DNA of 64,000 nt from contig CDMY01000339.1 of assembly GCA_001179505.1 (NCBI GenBank), positions 1-64,000 of the forward strand, in the 5' to 3' direction. Made by a program: the position numbers and the translations under genes. Under the pieces are notes generated by a model. That model was not told the DNA's origin and did not search any database. It saw only the letters and a list, made by a program, of their open reading frames with translations. The stretch comes from Vitrella brassicaformis. Lineage: Eukaryota > Sar > Vitrellaceae. Below, piece by piece: positions 1-12,352 of this stretch (positions are counted from its first letter, which is position 1; each line of letters opens with the position of its first letter).

Positions 1-357
1 CTCCCTCTTACGGCAACCGCCCCACGCGATCCATCCTGGCGACGCACGAGCGCAGAAAGAAGAACAAGCATGTGCGCGTCTGCGAAGACCTGTCCATGAC
101 CTTCACCCCTCTGGTCGTCACCGTCGATGGGGTGTGGGGGGAGGGAGGCGGAGCACTTCTTCACCCGCTTGACTGAGCAGCTGTTGACGAGGCAGGGGTG
201 GTCAGATAGGGGGCGAGGGCGGGTACATGGGTGGCTGCGTGCTCGTTTGTCTGTTGCATTGGTGCGGGCTGCTAGCCTGTGTTTGAGGGGCGGGAGGCAG
301 TCATGGCGTGGTGTTGAAGCGATGGACGGAGCTGGGGTGTTTTCATCGGATGAGTGA
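1..357 (+). mobile_element. 3' end of a LINE-like reverse transcriptase gene, frameshifted relic
   Basis: The first 120 bases read in frame 3 as a protein tail containing THERRKKNKHVRVC and FTPLVVTVDG. This matches the conserved region after the RT domain in LINE-like polyproteins (pattern HEKEKKxKY...FTPFVVSVDG). The match then continues in frame 1 from about base 127 to the TGA at 355-357, with the typical tail features WLRARLSVALVRAASLCLRG and EAMDGAGVF. The frame switch lies in the G-rich run near 125-140, so one base has been gained or lost there, or the assembly is wrong. The start of the element is outside the window. The same kind of element begins at about 61.77 kb at the other end. 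Family assignment is from recalled motif similarity; the exact clade is not determined. Confidence 0.75.
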
Positions 358-624
358 GCGTGCTCTTTGTGCATAGGCATATGTGGATAGATTCATGGAG
401 GCGATTTGAACAAGCGAGTGCATGGATGCCATCTGTCAATTATCTCTCCTTATATTTCCGTCGTGGCTCTCAGCGGCCAAGTAAGCCACACGCAGAGAGG
501 GAGGGGCGGACTACGGGGATGAATGTTTCTGTGTTGGTTGCAAATTGGTTCTGTGTTGGTTCTGTGTGTGGTGTGTGTGTGTGTGTGTGTGTGTTGCAGA
601 TAGGCACGCTGCCTCCTGCTTCCC
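358..624. other. Intergenic, no gene seen
   Basis: A plus-strand ORF crosses this stretch, but its translation is dominated by a (TG)n tract at about 570-593 followed by TTGCAG. That could be an intron end for an upstream, unseen 5' exon of the next gene. No other structure is visible. Confidence 0.4.
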
Positions 625-2492
625 ATGTGCATCTGCGTGTACCTGGCAATAAACCTTGCATGTAAGGGAGGGACAGACGGAAGAGGGTTTCATCGCGTCA
701 AACCGGTCGTGTGCTTGGCGTGTAGGAATTCGCCCAATTTCCGTGGTCTAGCGCGGGCGGTTCCGGCCAGGCCTCCCAGCCATGCCGCCAGGGCGACATC
801 CCCGCCGATTCGTCGCCCGGATCTCACTGAGCAACACACGGTAGAGCAAGCCGTCGCATCGAAGCCCTCAGGCAGTGGTGGCGGCGCCGTGCAAGGGGGT
901 GGGGAGAGTAGCGGGGTGGACGACGGCGGCCGGTCGGTGAGGGGACTGGGGGAGTCACGAGAGGGGGAGGGCTGCGACTACCGTCCCTCTCTTCGCACCA
1001 GCTATCTCTCGCGTCAGGAGCCGACCCCGCCCCGCCAGATACACCCCGACCCCCCCTCAGGAGGAGTGCAGTACCTGGACCCAGTGCAGATGGGCTCGTA
1101 CGATCCGGTCGGGGATGCCATGCGTTTGTGGGGCCCCCCGCCCGACGACGAGATGGTGTTCGACTTCGAGCTGGCCGAGAGATACTTCGAAAAGAGGGAA
1201 GCAATCCCCTTAGTAAGATGGCAGTCAGAGAAGGAAAGATGGCATCGAAATGCCAAAAAACAGATACTCTTTCATGTCTTGTGTGCCTGCAGCTCTATCA
1301 CGCATATCAGGCTACTCTTGAGACCTTAGAGCAGTCATTCGTGATGCGGCCGACTGGTGCAGCGCCCTCGTCCCAGCCCACCAGCCCTCCCCTCTTGCAG
1401 CCAGCCGAGCTCTTTGACATGTCATTGCCCATCAGCAAGATGGCCCGCATGGCAATGTCGACTAACGATGCCACGCGAGCCGCTCTCCGCTCACACATCG
1501 TCACCCCCACTCGGCAGCAGGAGCTGCTGGGCCACACCTCGGCGACCGTCACCAGCACGCTGCTCAACGGCGTCCAGCACCACATCAACAAGGCCATCAG
1601 GCGTCTCGGCTTGAAGGACGTCTTCGCCTTCGACATTGCTGGTGACGTGGAGGGCGGCTTGAGGGTCGTCTGGCTGCTGGAGCAGGGCACCGGTGAGGAG
1701 TGGCGGGCGATGGGACGGTTCCTTCGGATGGCCTTCATCTATCGGCTGACCCCCGCCAAGTCGACGCGGCCCCTTCGGGTGTCGGCCGACTCGCTGTCCG
1801 CAGCAGCGACCTTGCACCAGCTGCCGATCACATTGGCGATCTACAAGATCATCGGCCAGCAGCTTTCAGACAATTGGACCAGCCTGGCGCTGCAGCAAGA
1901 TGACGATGGGAACTATCGGATCGGCAATGAATCATTTGGCGATGAATCATTCCGTGTGGTGCCTCTGGGTGAGCTGGCGGGCGGCCATCCCTATGCCAAC
2001 AGCTACAAGCGGACCGACCCCGTTATTCTCTCGAGCCGCGACTCCCTCTACCCCTCCTTCTCGGCATATCTGCTGCGCAGACTGCTCAACTCGTGGCCCT
2101 CCAAGTTGGAGTCGGGCGGGAGGGAGGTGCTGTCATTTCTGACCGACCGTGATGACCTTCGATGTCGCCGTCTGCAGAGGACTGAGGGCATTACAGAGGA
2201 TCAGGGCATCGCTGTCGACTACCGCTACTACCACGGGGATGATCTGAATGCTGCTGATGCGGGTGAGTATCGTCAGGTGATTGTGAGCGGCTTCCGACCC
2301 GACGAGACTATAGCCGCCCACCTGACGGTGGAGGGGGGCTCCATCCAGCTGTGGACGACCGAGGCATCTGTTAGAGGTAAGCCATTATTACTCGCCCTGC
2401 GCTTCCCTGAGTCGACTGGTGCCGTCCGCCGTTTGCTGCGGCCATTCGGTCTTGAGCGTGATGTCATCGACAGGGGGACCGTCCGACGGTGA
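625..2492 (+). CDS. Hypothetical protein, two visible exons
   Basis: I do not recognise this protein. Exon 1 runs 625-1212, the intron 1213-1292 (GTAAGA...TGCAG, phase 0), and exon 2 1293-2492, ending in TGA. The N-terminal 150 residues are Pro/Gly/Ser-rich and probably disordered. A short charged segment follows (DDEMVFDFELAERYFEKRE), then about 400 residues of ordinary globular composition with no cysteine pattern or catalytic motif I can name. No transmembrane segment is visible. The first ATG (625) is only the first in the open frame; the segment before about 727 reads like non-coding DNA, and a TGTAG at 721-725 could be a true acceptor. The 5' end is therefore uncertain, while exon 2 looks firmly coding. 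The gene lies directly downstream of the retroelement remnant. Confidence 0.6.
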
Positions 2493-5400
2493 TGGCATGA
2501 GGGGGGAGTGCTGTCGGATTGGTGGCGATTGGGAGGTGTTAGGGTCTCTCTGACTGAGAAGGGGTGGAATGGGACTGGGTGTGTTTGGACGGGTGATGTG
2601 ACTGATTGTAATGTGTGCCATGCGTGGTTGGATGCCGTACTCGTTTCTGTCAGACTCGATGACTGAATGGCTTCTCTCGCATGAACGAGGAAGCAAACAG
2701 CACAGCTCATCGGCAAAGTGAAACTCGGTTGAGGTGTGCTTGCGCCGCTCGACACACACTGACGAACATGAAGCACGTGAGTTGATGCACTCACAGGAAT
2801 TCACCACACACACACAGGAAGTCACCCCGATCCCTACTCGCTGGGCTCACAGGCGGGGCTGCGGCGATGTGTCTCTGTCTGTCTGTCTGTCTGTCTGGCA
2901 CTGAGATGCCCACAAAAGGGAGAGGGATGACACTCGGATGAAGGAAAACCGCACAGGACTGCACCTCACCGACCTCCAACGATCACAGGTGAGCAGCGCG
3001 TGACGCACATCCAGACAAGGGATGGAAACACCCAAGCACAGTTTGACCATCCCCCTCTCTCTCGTGTGCATCTCAGCAGCCGCCCGGCAACCAAAGAGAG
3101 ACCGACCCAGCCACACGCTGTTACTCTGAGATCGCCGCCAGGCAATTGAGATGCCCACGAAGACCAAGACACGATACCAGACAGAGCACAGCTGGCGACA
3201 GAAAAATCTCTCTCTCTTTCCCACCTCACACACATTGACAGCCAGGCCAAGCGACAGCGCCACTCGCGCCCAGCAGATCGAAGAAGATGGTAAGTGTTAC
3301 ACGCAATACATCACACCAGACAGACAGACAGCAGCAGTCGGCCGTCTTACTTCCTTTGTGTGCATGTGACGTGCGCGTGTGGTGTCTGTCTGTGAGATGC
3401 TCGACGGCCACCACACACAGAGAGTGAGAATGAACCTCACTGTGTGACGTCACCATCGACTGTCCGATAGTCAGCACACCAACACTCGATGCACATCGAA
3501 GGGAACCGAACAGACCACCCCATCTCTCTCTCTCCTTCCCACCTACACGCAGAAGGAAATGCGCCAGGCGCCCATCGGCACAGAGAGAGATAGAGAGGCA
3601 CAGCCACCCATCCATCTGCGTCAGTGTGGGTGTGGGTGTGGGTGTGGGTGTACCAGCATAACATACAGACGGTCGGTCGGGAAAAAGGACCCACAGAGGG
3701 GCCAAATTGTGATGAGTGTCGGGTGTGCGCATTTTCATTGACTTGGACAGATCGTCAACAAAGTCAGTCATGTCGTTTGTGGAAGGTGTGTGTCTGTCAT
3801 GTGCTCGAGGGCCACCGCACACGGAGAGTGACGACGAACACTCTATGTGTACAGTGGACCTAATCAACGCAACAGCCAGCACACCGACACACAATGCGCA
3901 TCAAACATCTCTCTCGTAACACCTCTCTCTAGTAACATCTGTTCACCAATGCATCACGCCCACTCTCTCATGTCAGGGTGTTAGTGTCTCGACATAGGAT
4001 CATCACAGTGGCGCGTGCCTGTCCATTTCCCTCTGTGGGCAGCTCTGTCACCGCCCGGCGACCCCAAAGCACCAACACCTGACGTGGGCTGATACTCTTG
4101 CGTCACCGAGCTAAGGACAAGCTGCACACAAAGGGAGAGGGACACACGCATGCAGGAAAACCAACCGAGTACCACAGACACGCCACACGCGATGGACAAC
4201 CACACAGTCTCTTTCTCCCAGTGGGCCATGTCAGACAGAACACACTCTCCCAGGCGAATGGACAGATAGACAGATCAGTGTGATGTCGGCCTGTCCGTCT
4301 GTCTGTCTGTCTGTCTGAGCCGCCCGTGTGTGACGGATGCACCGACGAGAGGTCGACACACTCTCGCCAACAGACGTCACAAGACAACAGCTCACAGACA
4401 GACGGCAGCCCAAACACCGCCCCAACAGCGATTCTCTGTGCAGCCAATCAGCCAATCGTCCCCTTCTGTCTGTCTGTCTGTCTGTCTGTCTGTGAGCCGC
4501 CCGTGTGTGACGGATGCACCGACGAGAGATCAACACACTCTCGCGAACAATCGTCAATCGCCAGCAGCCCACAGACAGACGGCAGACCAATCACGCACCA
4601 CACAGCGATTCTCTGTGCAGCCAATCAGCCAATCGTCCCCTTCTCTGTCTGTCTGTCTGTCTGTCTGTCATATTTCCCCCGCCCCCCACTCACCGGCCCA
4701 CACACTCACGGCAGCAGACAGACGGCCCACACGCAAAACCCCACACAGTCCACACAGAGAGAAAGGGCCGACCAATACACGACAGCCGTCCCCTCACACA
4801 CACAGCGACAGACAGACAGAGAGAGAGGGAGTCCGTCGACTCATCGGCCGATCATCCTGCCTCCCACACACAAATGGATCCACACACACACACACATACA
4901 CACACACAGACGAGCAGCACTCAGCAGCAAAGAGATAGAGAGCTCGGTCGTCGTCTCGCTTGTCCCAAAATCAGCACATCGGTCACCCACAGCTGACACA
5001 CACACAGACACCGCCGCAGACAAACAGACGTCATCGGCCTTTCTGTGTGTCCCTTTCCCTCTTGGTGTCTGCGCACCATCAGACGGGCACACACACCGTC
5101 AGAGGTATCGCCTTGTCTCGGTGTCGTCAGTCGGTCAGTCGACGAGGCAGAGAGGGGCAGAGGGAGAGAGACCCGTCAGCGGTCGGCGCATCGGCAGATC
5201 TGTCCTCCTTCAGCACGTATCGTCACCATCAGCGCGTCCAAGCCATCAGCCATCAGCGCTGATGACACACAGACACACAGATGACAAGCATCATGGCATG
5301 GCGGTGCTCGAGGCGTCCCTCACTCACTGACTCACTGACCTGACTGAGGCACCGCCACATCGGTGTCTGTCAGTGCCGCCAGCAGCCGCCCCTTCGAAGG

Positions 5401-5990
5401 GAAGGGAATGAGGACACAGCTGAATCTCAACCGAAAGAGCCGGAGGATTTGACGAGGGGTGAAATGGTTTGTTACCCTACAGCCCCATTCACGAGAGGCC
5501 AAGGCGTTTTGCGCCTTGTCGGACAGCTGTGCGTTGCGAGAGTGAGGCACTCGGCCGACAAGAGGGCGAGAAGAGTCACGCGAGTCAGTCGTCCTCTCGA
5601 CTGCTGCGCTGGGTTGGCGGGCCGCAGAGCTGACAGACATCCGAGGTGAGGAAGGCTCAACACTCACTGACTCACTCACTGACGCGCTCATCCACTCACC
5701 TCGATGAATGCGTTGGCCTTTCTCTCTGTCTGTCTGTCTGTCTGTCTGTCTGCCTCTCTGCCTCTCTGTGTCTTGTCGGCCCATCGGTGCAGTGTGGCTG
5801 AGGAGCGATGGCGGCCTCCTCATCTGCCGCTGGTGCTGCTGCTGGTAGTGGTGCTGGTGATGGTGGTGGTGGTGGTGGTAGTGGTGGAGGCTCATTGACT
5901 TCTCTCTGATCTGTGAATCTGAGCATCGAACAAGGTGAGCACCAAGCTTTGATGGACACAATACTCTGTCGGCTCTGTCGCTCTGTGCAG
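2493..5990. other. Gene-poor, repeat-rich spacer
   Basis: About 3.5 kb with no convincing coding region. It is built of (CTGT)n/(CAGA)n and (CA)n tracts plus degenerate longer repeats. The block at 3380-3500 is recognisable again at 3785-3905 (both contain GCTCGA-GGCCACC-CACACA and CAGCACACC-ACAC). A cleaner tandem duplication lies at 4293-4643. A (GGT)n tract sits at about 5855-5890. Long ORFs cross the stretch on both strands, but they translate the microsatellites (Cys-Leu-Ser-Val or Thr-Asp-Arg-Gln repeats) and change freely between repeat copies. Confidence 0.6.
4293..4643. repeat. Tandem duplication, two units of about 175 bp
   Basis: Each unit begins with a (CTGT)n run, continues through GAGCCGCCCGTGTGTGACGG and an ACTCTCGC block, and ends with GCCAATCAGCCAATCGTCCC. 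Unit 1 is about 4293-4465 and unit 2 about 4466-4643. The units differ by scattered substitutions and small length changes in the middle third. A third (CTGT)n run at 4645-4670 may be the start of a lost unit. Confidence 0.75.
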
Positions 5991-6040
5991 CCTCTCGTCG
6001 AGCGCCTCATCTGACCGTCTTGGCCCATCCATCGCATCTC

Positions 6041-7364
6041 ATGCAGCACAACGAGCAGCAGCAGCACCCCGTGTCATACCTGTGTGTCGGGCGGAGGAGC
6101 CGCTACCTCCTCAGCATCAAGGACGTCGTGCGGCTGAGGGCCACCTGCACGTGGCTCAGAGAGCTCTTCGGAGCGGCCCAGCTGAGAGATCGGCTCAGCC
6201 ACTCGCTGGGCTCACAGGCGGGGCTGCGGCGGGCGGTGAATGGGCAGCAATTGCAGCTGCTGCGGTTCGACGACAACCAGTTCGGCACACATGATCTGCT
6301 GGGGGCTGTGTGTGTGGTGGAGGAGGGGGGCTGGGACGAGATGGGCGGGGTGATTGAGCTGGCAAGGCAGTGCGGCAACTGTGAGCTGCCTGTGACCCTC
6401 AGTGGGGCTGACATCAACACACACGCAAACAAAGCGGTGAGCCGGGAAACAGACGGGCGGGGAGGGGAGGAAGAGGGCTTCATTCTCTCTCTGTGTGTGT
6501 GTCTGTGTGTGGTCTTGTGTGTAGGCGTATCTGTCGGCTCCCCATGTGTTGGCGCAGCTCAAGATGGCCGGCCGCCACGTCCACTTCAATGACGGCAGCT
6601 GCCTGCAGTTGTTCCACCACGCCGATGGTGAGGTGCGGGCCATCAAGGACGAGCCCGACTTCCGGCTGGAGGTCGACACGCCTCTCCATGCCGGCCACCT
6701 GTATCAGCAGCACAGACCGCCACAGGACCCACCGGTGCGTGAGCGCATCGGCTTCTCGACCGACTACATCGGCTTCTTGACCGACTACGGCAGATGGGTG
6801 AGACTCGCCGGCCCGGGGATCACCCAGGCGTCAGTTTCGTCGTTCGCCAAGGCCAAAATCCTCAGCCACTTCATCAATACTCGCCAGACCACCAATGAGA
6901 AATTCACTATACTCAACAGGTGACACACCAACGAAATCAATGGGGTCGGGAGGGGAACACCACAAATCACTCGATGCTGTCTGTCTGTTTAGGGGTGTCG
7001 GTGGTGGTCGTCTGGACGACCTTCTCACCCAGTCGCCCCACACACCAATGGCCGGCTGTACGACGACAGTGAGCTGGGACGGTCGTGTGCGATGGCTGGT
7101 GCTCACCGACGGCAGCCGACCCTTCGTCGCCTGGATTGTCATCAGCACATTTGGAAACGACAAGGGTGGGGGTGAATGACAAAGAGGGAGTGCTGCTGGA
7201 AACGTCGCGTGTTCTTCTTTTCTTTGTCTGCAGTGCGTGTGTGTATTCTGACGACTGAGGCGGCTGCGTGTGAGGGTGGTGCCTTCAAGCACCGCTTCCC
7301 GTTGTCCACTCAGCTGGCTCGCGTGGCGTTGGGGGCGGTGGCGTCATTCGTATTCGATAGCTGA
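6041..7364 (+). CDS. Hypothetical protein with F-box-like N-terminus
   Basis: Four exons join in phase: 6041-6436, 6525-6919, 6993-7165 and 7234-7364 (364 residues, TGA stop). I chose the ATG at 6041 because the open frame before it lacks an ATG. Residues 15-45 (about SIKDVVRLRATCTWLRELF) look like the second half of an F-box or a related helix pair that follows a hydrophobic start. The remainder has a repeated FSTDYIGFLTDYG segment and a C-terminal part with WDGRVRWLVLTDGSRPFVAW. I cannot assign a family. The introns are short with TG-rich 3' ends. No signal peptide or membrane segment is seen. F-box assignment is inference only. Confidence 0.65.
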
Positions 7365-8474
7365 GGCGGGGGGGGCGGCGGGTGACACCAATCCATCAGT
7401 CAAGACGTGCTGGTGGGTGAGCAGGAATTCATCCCCCCTGTCACCATGTGGCTGAGTACCGCCCTGCTCTGTGCGTGTGTGTGTTTTGTCAGGAGGGCAT
7501 CTCAAGCTGGATGCTGGCTGTCGTCATTCATCTCCGTCGCCGATCGGTTTGTTCCTCACAGACATCGCCCACCGCTCACTGTGTCAACCAGCTGCTGCTG
7601 CCGTGTGACCTAATGGCTGGCATGGCTTTGATGGGTGTGGGTGTGGTTGGGGTGACCAAAATCTCTGGTGCGGTCCGGTCCTCTGCCGGCCGATTTTGGT
7701 GTGATGGTCCAGCCGATGTGTGAGTGTGTTTGGCTGCCTGGCTGACTCACCTGCCTGCCATAACTCTCTCTCGAGGTGACTGTGGTGGAGTGTGTCTGCC
7801 TGTGTGTGTGTGTGTGCTGTGGGTGACGGCCGTGAAATGACTCAGTTGACTAAGTGAATTGCTCACACGCAAACGAGTCCATAGAGACGCCCGGCCCCTC
7901 CCGCCACACAGACAGAAAGAAACGCTGCCGGCAATTATATAAGGCGTTCCACCACAGCCCCATTCGTCAATGAAAAGAATCCGCTCTCTCTGTTGACATG
8001 GCCGTCTGAGCGTACGTGTCTGTGGTCGTCTGCGTGTGCACTGCCCACACCCACACAAAACCCAGCAGCCAGGGGGGCGGAGGCCAACCGGGCCAAGCGG
8101 ACAGGACTCAGCCGGGTTGTTGAGCTGCGTTGCGTGTGTCGAGGGGTTTGTTTGCTTTGCGTGTCAGTCAGTGAGTTAGTCAATCAGTCGATGGCCGCTG
8201 CGGTGATTAAGTCGACGGCTGGTTCAGGCACACACACACGCACCCCAATAAAGTCTGCTTTCGTTTCCGTGTTTCTCCTGTTCGCTGCGAACCGGCCCCC
8301 AAGTTGAACGACAACCAGAAATAATGCTACGGTCGTTCCCACCAGTGCATCCATCTCATCGTCCCAAACACACGAAATATAAGATGTAGGCAGCGATGCT
8401 CCTTGCCGCCTCTCACCTATACACACACATACACATACACACATACACCAACCACACACACATCATGCCCCACA
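7365..8474. other. Intergenic, possible 3' exon of the next minus-strand gene
   Basis: No independent gene is supported. On the minus strand an open segment at about 8184-8452 could be a last exon of the 8475-11607 gene: the frame before 8535 ends at a strong GTGAGT donor and an acceptor TGTATAG lies near 8451. It would add a tail of about 90 residues with one hydrophobic helix (ALVGTTVALFLVVVQLGG). If it is spliced, the protein is tail-anchored rather than ending at 8475. The rest is unremarkable. Confidence 0.4.
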
Positions 8475-11400
8475 TTAAAGACGTCCTGCTCCCTTCTCTG
8501 CCTCTTTCCTCGTCACTGCCTCACTCACCCCTTTCAGCGATATGGCATAGAATCCCTTGGTCCTCTTCTCGATGTCCTCTCCCTTCAGGTCCCTCTTGTA
8601 TCGATTGATGAAGGAGGTGATATCACTCAGACACATTTGCTGGTAGTCCTCAGTGCGCCGCCTGCCATCGTGCTCAAAGGCGTCGTTGGTAGTTCTTTTG
8701 TAGAGGTGGCTGGGGAGGGCGTCGCGGCACTCCAAGAGCATATTTGTCGCGTGCACAGTCCTGCTGGTATGTCGGTACAGTGTAGAGGATACACAAGCTA
8801 CAAGTCACACGAGCCAACGAGCTCTTGTTTTGCGTCTCTACCGTTGGAGCGCGTACCCTCCTATGAATATTGTCATTGTCCCTGTTTCCGTCTGTAGGTG
8901 GCAGAGGATTGGTGGCCACCTGTGGAGACACAATATGGAAACAAGCGGCTGGTGGTCTCCTTCTCCCAATCGATCGGACGAAGTGTACCCACAAGGCCTC
9001 TCTGCTTTGTACCTTCAGGCCTTGCTGCTGCTTGTTCCCTGTGGCCTTGTCCATCTCGCTGTCTTCGTTGTGGATGTCCTGCTGCAGCACAGCAGGTGGC
9101 CGCAGAGACACACGGGGACCAAACGTTGGCGTGACTGTGGCCCCCTCCATGTGCCTACTGTCTTTCGGCGGTTGTCAAGTTCACGTTTCTTGTCCCTGTC
9201 CTGGAGTTCCTGTGGACAACAAACAGTAGAATGGATGGATGGATGGATAGATGGCTGGATGTATTGTGTAGTCCTTGGATGCCCGTACAATGATGAGTGC
9301 ATGAATGGATCGACCCGCGTCTGGCGGTATCCAGCCCGCCTCGACTGTCGGCCCAGCCCTTCCGTCTCGATGGGGCGCTTCACCACCAGACGCTCAAAGT
9401 AGCCCATCACCCAACGCACAGCCCCGACCCTTCTGCTGGTCGGATACACCGCGACGAGCTGCCACAGGACGGTCTTGGTGGCCTCTCGCCGGCTGCGGAA
9501 TTTCTCCTCGGTGCCCTGGAGGACCTTGTCAATGACGCTGCTGTTGTTGCCGTCCGAGCGCATGTTCACCGTGGGCACGCTGAAGTGGTCGAGCAGTGAG
9601 TTGATGAAATCCTCGCACGTCTGGGAGCGCTTGCCGAGGCACGCCAGTGCAATTGAGAACCAGCCGAGCGTTTCTCTCTCGGCGTCTTCTATCCGGTCCA
9701 CGGCCGACTGGGGCATCCTGAGCATGCCCGACGCCGCCGCTGCCTCCTTGCTGCCGTCGCCCTGCCCCTCCCTGTTGTCCCTCTCCTCTGTGACGAGCCC
9801 GACGGCTTCCGGCGAGTCAGCAGCGGTGTGGCGGCCCCTGTCGTCGTAATACTCGCTGTCGGGCACCGGCTGCACCTGGTCGCGATGCTGCCGGTACATG
9901 TAGACGAGGTAGAGCAGCTTCGGATCTATGCTGAGCCGCCATTCGGGCACCCTCACGACCGCCCCCCCGACGAGCTTGACGCCAGAGAGGAAGGAGGTGT
10001 ATGACAGCGAGGCCGAGAACGTGTCGGTCGACATGTCGAATCCCGGGAACTCCAGTGCCAGCTTCAGGAGCATCTGGAACTTGCTGGGGCTCCCCAGGAG
10101 GTCCATATAGGTCTGGTCGACGATGCCCGCGTCCCGAGTGGCTTTTTCGAGAGAGCCGTCCTGCTGCATCTCTCTGAGCTTCCTGGTCAGCCGCTGCTCG
10201 GGTGGCGAGCTGGAATCTTGCCTTGGTCGATAACTGTGCCCGCGGTTCGCAGCTCGGTGTCGCAGCGCGTCACGCCTAACGCCGGCAGAATCAAAGGGTG
10301 CAGATCTTGGCTATCTCCATCCGAGCACCCCTCCGGCCCATCAGCACTCGATGGCGTTTGCGCGTCCTTGCTTCTGCCCACCACGGAGGCCGCGGCGTGG
10401 TCGCCAGACGTGTCAGGGGAAGCCTGGAAGGGACAGGCCACAGGGGCGTCGTCTGCATCGTGTGGACATCCGCTGAAGTGCTGGGGGCCAAGTGGCGGAT
10501 CTTCGAGTGAGATGCCCTCATATGAGCGGCTGGCAGAGGCGACGAGACGGTCACCGTATTCCATCACGCTTGGCGCTGCCGACACGCTCAACACATCGCC
10601 GGATTGGGCACACGCACCACTGGACACACTGTGCCCGAGCCGATGGTCGGATGGCAGTGCAGGTACGCCCTCCACTCTATCAGCAGATTTCTCGCATGAG
10701 CTCAGGCGGCCGCCTCGGCCCACGTGTGCTGCCTGGGGCGACATGTTGGGTAGGGCCGGCTGGTCTGGGGCGGCTGGCGGCTTTGCACCGGGGCGACGAG
10801 CCGCAGCTGCTGGTGTCGGTGGCGAGGGAGGGGGAGGGCGCGGCTTGGAGCAGACAGGCAACACTCTTAGCCCCATCTGCAGAAGGATGCTGCCACACAG
10901 CAACCGAAAAACAGACATGACATTCCATTCATTTACGTACGTACGTACACACACACAGGTGTGCCTGCCTGTCTGACTGTCTGATGGCTTCCTTACTTGG
11001 GTCCATTGTCATCAGATATGATGACCTTCTTCAACTTGAGGTTCCCCTCCTCTCGTCGCCGAGCAATCTCCTCAATCGACGCCATGGCCCCGCCTCCCTG
11101 CACCACCGCCTTCTTGACATCCTCCTGACGCGGTCCCTCCATCCCATGGATCTCCCTCAACGTGCGGAGCATGTTGTGAGCACCCAACACGAATGACAGC
11201 TCCCGCTCCTCCTCCTTCTCGATGTCTTTGGTGCTGGCGGCATCGACATCCATGGCGAGCTCCGAACGTGCCTTAAGGAGGAGGAGCCGCTGCCGCTCCC
11301 GCTGCACGTCCGTCCCCGGACGCCCTTTGAGGCCATCCTCGACGAGCCGCAGGGCACTATCGCAACCACGTGGTTGCTGCGTCGCAAAGCAAGACGTCTC

Positions 11401-11607
11401 CGGCCGCGTGTTGATGAGGTCCATTGTCAGGGGACACTCGAGTGTCGGTCCGCCCTTGATGCAGGCCACAGTCGCGACGCCTGGAACAGGGCTACTGGCG
11501 ACTGACAGATGCGTCGGGGGAATAGAATTTTTACGTTTCTCGCCTGTCTCGACGCGAGCTCTTTCTCGACGGTCGTGGTAAGAGGTGCGACAAGATGGAG
11601 CAATCAA
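8475..11607 (-). CDS. Hypothetical multi-exon protein
   Basis: Not recognised. Phase-consistent exons on the minus strand are 10997-11424 (or from 11607), 10281-10889, 9315-10209, 9159-9209, 9013-9081, 8857-8891 and 8475-8763. The first in-frame ATG is at 11424; the frame is open back to 11607 without an ATG. The first part is charged and helical (RQRLLLLKARSELAMDVDAAS). The second exon is Pro/Ala-rich and probably disordered. The third holds the globular core with FSASLSYTSFLSGVKLVGGA and WFSIALACLGKRSQTCEDF. The C-terminal exons include TMTIFIGGRTVHATNMLLEC and a basic stretch ending near 8535. A GTGAGT there may splice to an exon near 8184-8452 that carries a hydrophobic helix. I joined 10997 to 10889 because both splice sites and phase fit; these could instead be two genes. 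Confidence 0.5.
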
Positions 11608-12352
11608 GTGCGTTGGTCAAAACGTCTCACGCCACACGCCAACACGGCCAGCAGCTGACGCAGCCACAGGCCAGCCACAGCACCCCGCATCTCTGCCCGT
11701 GTAGGATTGTGGCCAGCCTACAAGTGCGTTGTCTGCTGGCCGTGTAGGCGTGTGGCGTCTACAGGTGCGACACACCACAACGTGTATATGTGCCCTGTTG
11801 TTCGCCGACAAACGTCAAAACATCTCAACCAAGACCGCTTCACTGGGAAGCACATCGCGTGCACGTCCGTCCGTCCGTCCGTCCGTCCGTCAAGGGCCGA
11901 GACCGATTGCCATCCGTGCCCCTCCCCCATCTCACTCACTTCCCACACAGACACGCACACACGGTCCCGCCCCGCAGGCCACACTACACCACACTACAGC
12001 ACACAGCATTCCTGTCCTTGACTTTCCTCCAGCTTTCCTCCTCTACAGAACTGACCTTATTCACCTTAACACCATCACCATCACCACTACCAAACAACGC
12101 AGGCAGGTCCCGTACTTCCTACACACAGCCATCCATCCACCCGGTCCCATCCCATCCCTGTAATCGTCAATATATCGACGACTCTGACTGACCTGACTCC
12201 TTCCTTTCTTTCAACACTGAGAGCCTCGATACAGTCGATACAGACAGACTGACACTTACACACCAGACACCACTTCCTCCCTCCAACAAAACCCAGCCGG
12301 TGTGCAGTGCATCATGGGTCCGTCCGTCCGTTCAGTCAGTCAGTCAGTCACC
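11608..12352. other. Intergenic with (GTCC)n and CA-rich tracts
   Basis: No coding segment is supported. A (GTCC)n microsatellite lies at about 11866-11891. CTACAGGTGCGACACACCAC and TAGGATTGTGGCCAGCC blocks near 11700-11775 look like imperfect local repeats. Confidence 0.5.

Noticed and set aside
4326-5330. A 334-codon plus-strand ORF
   Set aside because: It translates the (CTGT)n and CA tracts and the 175-bp tandem repeat. The reading changes between repeat copies and a competing ORF covers the same DNA in another frame.
5332-5961. A 209-codon minus-strand ORF with poly-His and Thr-Asp-Arg-Gln runs
   Set aside because: Its length comes from (GGT)n and (CTGT)n microsatellites read without stops. 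It has no ATG context, splice logic or domain, and it lies in the repeat-rich spacer.
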